From positions 174,862,770-174,926,769 of the forward strand of contig NC_084759.1 of NCBI RefSeq assembly GCF_028858725.1: 64,000 nucleotides of DNA. The letters are read 5' to 3'. A program made the translations under genes and the position numbers. Positions 58,490-64,000 of this stretch are shown piece by piece (the first letter of the stretch is position 1; every line of letters starts with the position of its first letter). Under the pieces are notes generated by a model. It ran no database searches. It saw only the letters and a program-made list of their open reading frames with translations, and was not told the DNA's origin. This DNA is from Colius striatus. Lineage: Eukaryota; Chordata; Aves; Coliiformes; Coliidae.

Positions 58490-61400
58490 TCTGTGTTTGC
58501 TCTTAAATGGTTCTGGCTCAAGTGGTTTGAATCAGAAAGTAATGGCATTACTCTCACTTCTGTACACACATGTGTTCAGTCTTGTGATGTCTGGGCTCCT
58601 CCTTCTTTACACCTCTGTTGTTTCAGGGAGTCTGTCCTGGCCCCTGCCTCGCCTGGCTGCAGTTACTCCAAGCTGCAAAACCCCATGTGGATCTGGCACC
58701 ATGTCCAGGCACTGCCTGGGCTGCACTGAGGACTTGGGCTGTTGGGGGCAGGACTCAAACCACTGAGGCAATGTCCTCGTATGCCCTAGAAGTACCATTC
58801 CAAAGAGGGAGCTACACATAAATACCACTCTGGGAGTCCTGGCTATGCCCAGCCTTTCCAAGGAGCTGGATTCCCCACACTGTCACCAGTACTGTGGCCC
58901 TGCACCACACAAAAGCCCCCTGACCTCCCAGGGGCTGCCCAGCTGCTCAGATAGATTCAAAGCAGCTTTGGCCAGGTTTGGTTTGGTTTGGCTGCGTTAT
59001 GACATCTTGGGTGGGAAAGAGTGGTTGGATCCTGAGACGGACCAGATCGTGTCTTGGCTCTGTGTTGACTCAAGCTGCTCTAATAGACACACACAGAGCA
59101 AGCGTAGAAATGAAGGTTGAGAGGCGAGGGGCTGGTGAGGATGTTCACTGGGGAGGGGGAGACTCTGGGCTGGCAGTTCCCTTGAGGTGAAGACTTCCAA
59201 AGGAAGAGAAGAGCTCCATGTCTGCAGCTGTGATCACCCGGTGCAGATGGGCTTGGGAGAGGAAGCCAGGAAGGGCTCTGTCCATCATGAGTATGATGTA
59301 ACCTCAAGTAGCTGGAGATAAAGATCAACCTTTAGCAGCTGAGGAAAGACATGCTGAAAGACACCATTTCCTAGAAAAGATTGTCTTGACGAGGAAAGTA
59401 ATTTAAACCAGCTGACTGCAGTTAATTAAAAATTGATTGTCTAAGTTGTAAGTCAGTCTTAGTTCCACATCTCTGCTTGGGGCACGGACCTTCTCAAGTA
59501 TCCAAAGAGCAAAAATCACCACTTCAGCTACAAAGAGCTTTTTGATATCTCTGGTTGAGTACATCCACTGCTCTCTTCTTGGCCTTCACCTGCACCTGCC
59601 CACAGGCATCACAGCAGTTGGGGGTTGTACAGGTCCTCCTAATACACGTGGTCAGGGTGAGGCACCTGAAGAGTTTCACACATTTAAAATGAAATTATGT
59701 GTGTCTGGAGAACCATCTGTGTGGGCTCCTTAAGGGGTGAGCACTGCTTTGAGCAGACTGCTGGGAGGACAGACAGGTCACGCTTCGGAGTGTGAGCAGT
59801 CCCCAAATGCAGAGCAAAGGCATGTGGGGACAAGGGGCAGAAGTAGCTCCTTAGTCAGAACCTGCAACTTTTGCTGAGCAAGTGCCATTGCAGCCTGGTT
59901 GATGCAGCTGAAGCCTTTCTGGATCCCTCCTCTCCAAGTAGCACCTTGAAAGCATAGCTCGGTTTTGCTATCGAGACGGCAGTGCTGGAGCCCACTGCCA
60001 ACAACAGGGTTTGGGATCTCCCCACATCTCAGGCATCATAACACAGCAGGGTGTCAGATGGGTACCCTGATCCCAAAGGTGAACTTTCCCCTTTTGAATC
60101 ACAGTGATGAAACTACCCTGGTATTTATTAATTATTGCATATTACCCAATAGTTCATTAAAACATAGAGACAAGTAGAATAGATACTGACATTGGCTAGT
60201 GAAGAGTACTTGTTAGAGGCAGCAGCTTTCTAAGTAATGAATGGAGAACTTATGAAGATTATTTCTTTTAAAATCACTAATCTAGAGATCTTAAGTACAA
60301 TTAACTAGTTTTTCAAAGGAAATTAGTCTGTGAGAAGGCACAGGCTGGGATGTGGAACTTATGTAAACTTGACTCTTTTCCAGTGTTACTCAGTCCCAGC
60401 TCCCAGGGATTCACACACCAACAGAAAGCTTTCAACCTGCTCTTCATTTTCATAGCCTGGTTGTGCAATAAATACAGGGGGTTACAGCAATGCAGTAGAT
60501 GCTCATTATCCACAGTAAACAATCAAACCCAGGGTGGAATCCAACACAGAGAAAAATTACTGCAGGAGCCAAACCCAAGGAATTTTGGCAGCAGGTTGGC
60601 ATATAATTAGTCCTAAAGTGTTGCGGAAATTAAACCTACAACCGCTGATTTTTTTATGACGAGCATTCATCAAAAACAGACTGGGATTTCTAGATGCTTC
60701 AGTGAGATTAAAGAAAAGAGCAACTCTTGGAAGTCAGAGTTTACCTATAAATTCCAGAGTCTTTTACAGAAACTGGGGGCTCTGGAAGACCAGGGAGGTG
60801 GAGTGGAGTCTCCTCTAACACAAGTCGGAAAGGTTGCTGCCTTTTTTCTCTCCACAAAAGAGAGGAACATGTGATGTGCAGGTGTTTACAGTGCAGCTGT
60901 TCATCAGGAACACCAACGGCCAAAGCAGGGCTGCTGCCTCATCCTGCCCAAAGCCCGGAGGCGAGTGGAGCGCTTGCAGGGAATGGGGGCTCCTGGCGCT
61001 GCCTGGAGGTGTGAACCCCACGGCACACACACCCTGGAAGAAGCCCCTCTCTAGCCAGCACTTGGGAGCAAAGGCTGCCACACGCTTAGCTTGGCCATCA
61101 CAATTTACCACTGCGTGGTACCTGGTAATTAAATGACCATATCAGACCAATTCAGGCATTCCCTCTGGAGAAGTAAGACAACATATCCTGGAGGCACAAG
61201 ATATGCCTCTGATCTGTCTGTCTGACGTGCCAACACACTTCAGAGCTGCTGCTGCCTCTGCAAAGCACATGGCTTTGCCATGTAACCTCAACATCCCTGA
61301 AACACAAGCAATTAAATTACCAACTTGAGGTGGAATCAGCCCCCCACCTCCCTCTTGCCGACATAGAGCGGCTCTGCAGCCACAGCATCAAGCCAAAACA

Positions 61401-64000
61401 CATAAGGAAGTGGACTGCCACAGCCCTGTACCAAGCCCCAAGCCTCAGCCTGGCATCCCAGGGCAGGTCTTAGAGGGGGTTCAAAAGCTATTGAAATGTA
61501 GAGAGTTCTAATAACACACAGAAATACTTGTTATTGGGGAAATACAAAGCACACAGGCAAACCCTCATGTTACATGTTATCATTCACCACAGTCTCTCCA
61601 GCTTAAACAATGTAAATAGAGAGTCCCACCCAAAGACAAGGAACACGCATCTGGCTACCAGAAAAATTTACTCTTAGCCAGGACAGCAAGCAACCTGTGG
61701 ACATGGAGATTTAAACCCCCCAGACAACAAAACCAGCAAATCCCCTCAAAATCTGCAATCTAGCTAAAATGTAATCAAATGCTACCTAAACCAACCCCAG
61801 CTGTCTAATGCCACCCAACAAAAGAGGACAGAATTTACCACAATTAATCATTTCTAAGATTTTTGTTACTCTAATACCACATCTATGTAAGGTAAAAAGC
61901 ACTCAGCTCTTTTAAAAGAATCAGCCCAGATTACTCTCTGATTATCTTATCACAGATAGAGAGAAGCCAAGACACAAATGAGAAACACCAGGTTGTGATA
62001 CCACCATGTGCAAACCAGCAAGGCTACTCAGATCAACTGAATAAGGGTTTGAAGCTACGGTAAGTTAAGAGCATATTGCCACCTCACCACAAACAAACTG
62101 GTGATAACTTTACTCATTATAATCAGCCTCGAGTTCTCAGCCACTTGAAAACAAAGCCTGAACTCCATCCCCTGTGTGTGAAATGGCCCTTGGGCAGCAG
62201 CTGTGGCCATGGAGCTGCAGCTCTTGTGCTGCAGCCTCCCCCTGCCATGCTGGAGGCCCAGCAGCCTTTGGGCCTCCCTCCACCACGCAGGAGGCCCAGC
62301 AGCCTTTGGGCCCCACAGCCTCCATTGTGCTGCCCATTCTGGGCTCTGCTGTGAGCCCACATGCCAGCAAGCGGAAGGACATCAGCCCCACAGCTCACTG
62401 CAGCCACCCCTGGGAGGAATGGCCGCCAACCTCGCAACCACCTAGCAGGAAGGATAAGGAGCGACTGGATGATTAGTGATGCCCCTGGCTGCTTCATGTC
62501 ATCCTATCCCCATGAGCTGCTGATTTACCTTCCCCCAAGGCAGGGCAGTACCGTGATCTCCGTGTTAGGGCAGACGAGACAGGTCCACACGCCACATGAC
62601 TTGCTGCAAAGCACAAAGCAGATGGCGGGCAATGATGGGAATTCAACTCAAACCTCGCTACGTGCTCCAGTGCTTCTCCCTCTGGGCTGCTCTCCTTCAA
62701 AGCTAGAGAGTGAAACTAAAAAGAAAAAACACACAAAGACAAAATATTTATGGTAGTAATAAAATTGACTTTGTCCCAAATGGTAGGCAGGCCAGCCCTA
62801 ACGAACACTGCTGGCTGTGCACGCCAGCCCTGCCCTCACAGAGGCGATGAATCCCCAACCAAAGCCTAACATACATTAATGGGGAAAGGTGCTGATTTAA
62901 AGGCAAACAACTGCAATGCTGCTTCTCCTTCCAGGCAAGTGGTGCAAGAGGCTTCAATGAAGGTTAGGCCACATGCCAGCAAAGCGCTTTCTTGCTGTGC
63001 TGGCAACTGAGCAGCCTCTAGAAAACTCTGACAATTAAGGAATAGCATTTACTTTGGGAAGAAGTGCTTTTACCATCCTTACAATACTCATAAACACTTT
63101 AAAAAGAGAACTATAGTTTTGTCATTTTTTCCCCCTGAGAAGTCTGTACTCTTCTGGAAGAAGACACTGTAGAGCTAAGCCAAACCAGAGCTTCTTTATG
63201 CCTGTGCTCCTGAGACTCGATGCCTTCCATCGAGTTGTAACCAGCAGTGGTGCCACTGAAGGGACTTAATGAAGAAAATACAGGTAACAGCAACCCTGCA
63301 TTCAACAGGGGCACGCAGAGTGAGCATCATGTGTAAGCTGAAGCACATGTTGCTAGTTGCTCTCCACCCTCGATGAACTTTCAAAAACTGGATTTGTCAC
63401 AAACAACTCAGAGCTGTGAAGATTTCCATGACAAGAAGTCTGCACCAAACTCCCACAGACAACTATTACGAGCATGAAAACACAGCTGCCAGGGAGCTGC
63501 CAGTCACACCACAGGATGTACAGGCACCTTGCCAAGGTACCTGTGCGAACCCTTCACCCTTTTGGCAACTACATTCTGAAATGGGGAGTTGTCCTGGGGC
63601 AATTGGCTAGCTCTACCCAGTGAATCAACAAACATGCACACAAACTGGGAAGAGCCATCACCACTGTGCACCTCAGACCGTGACTACGCCAGGACTGCTC
63701 TGCCCTCCCACTGGTACATGAAGGCACAGAGCTCAGGGCTGCACTTGGGCTGCCCTGGGGCGGAGGAGTTGCAGCGCACATTGTTCTGAGGCCTGTAGTG
63801 GGAATTGCACCCCTGCACACCATTCACACAGGAGGGCTGGCTGGCAGCCCCACAGCCTGAGCCTGCTCACACAGAGGACTTGGTGCCTAGGAGGATAGGC
63901 CAAGGCAGGGGCTGCTCTACAGCATGCTTCCAAAGAGTGCTCTCTAACCTCACTTCTCATTTCTTTTCACTATTCCACGTTGTATTTCCTCAAATTATTA
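58490..64000. other. Downstream intergenic DNA, no gene recognised
   Basis: Moderately GC-rich DNA with many short open frames on both strands, none with a recognisable domain. In mammals ARID2 lies tail-to-tail with SCAF11 (from memory), so part of this could be its 3'UTR on the minus strand, but I see no ARID2 coding sequence. One short tandem duplication is at 62252-62312. Confidence 0.5.
62252..62312 (+). repeat. Direct repeat of 23 bp, 38 bp apart
   Basis: GGAGGCCCAGCAGCCTTTGG plus GCC occurs identically at 62252-62274 and 62290-62312, a local duplication in GC-rich sequence. Confidence 0.9.

Noticed and set aside
63569..63960. Minus-strand frames near the window end as possible ARID2 coding sequence
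   Set aside because: The Cys/Ala/Leu-rich translations do not resemble ARID2 as I know it, and no splice pattern supports them.

Overview
The window is vertebrate nuclear DNA, most likely from a bird. It holds AT-rich introns with consensus splice sites, one CpG-island promoter, and at least twelve CR1 LINE fragments, the typical avian repeat, ending in the usual TTCTATGATTCT-like 3' tail. There are no operons, tRNAs, CRISPR arrays or bacterial features. The only protein-coding gene I can support is SCAF11 (SR-related CTD-associated factor 11, also called SIP1/SFRS2IP) on the + strand. I identified it by comparing the spliced translation with the human protein as I remember it; no database search was run.

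Layout: 1-7200 is upstream intergenic DNA. It carries a solo LTR of an endogenous retrovirus (about 638-2547, minus strand, candidate 5-bp target duplication TGGAG). A CR1 element is inserted in it; that CR1 has lost its middle, so ORF1 with a GDSL motif is joined to the end of ORF2. A second CR1 lies at 5475-5717. The CpG-island promoter spans 7200-8500, with a full CRE palindrome and a ZNF143-type site. It probably contains the non-coding first exon, with a candidate donor at 7838/7839. Intron 1 is about 16.7 kb and the start codon is at 24547 in exon 2.

Fourteen coding exons follow: 24529-24607, 25403-25557, 34422-34499, 36158-36252, 38192-38259, 38899-38954, 40951-41057, 41647-41736, 42943-43046, 45892-48411, 50977-51332, 53829-54047, 55034-55153 and 55590-55718. 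All phases agree, and they give an uninterrupted reading frame of 1385 codons plus TAG. The protein has an N-terminal RING finger split across exons 3 and 4, whose last zinc ligand is Asp. One 2.5-kb exon carries an acidic repeat region, an SR domain and an RG-rich stretch. Gln/Pro-rich segments follow, and then the C-terminal SRI-like module shared with SCAF1 and PHRF1. The family acts in pre-mRNA splicing in nuclear speckles.

The 3'UTR probably has a proximal poly(A) site just after 55921 and a distal one just after 58460. From 58490 to 64000 I recognise no gene. I see no undescribed biological system. The points most worth checking are intron 14 (fully open, so retention would swap the C-terminus), the GC-AG intron 13, a possible poison or terminal exon in intron 9, an exon-like open stretch on the minus strand of intron 12, the nested LTR/CR1 structure, and two internal protein repeats in exon 11.
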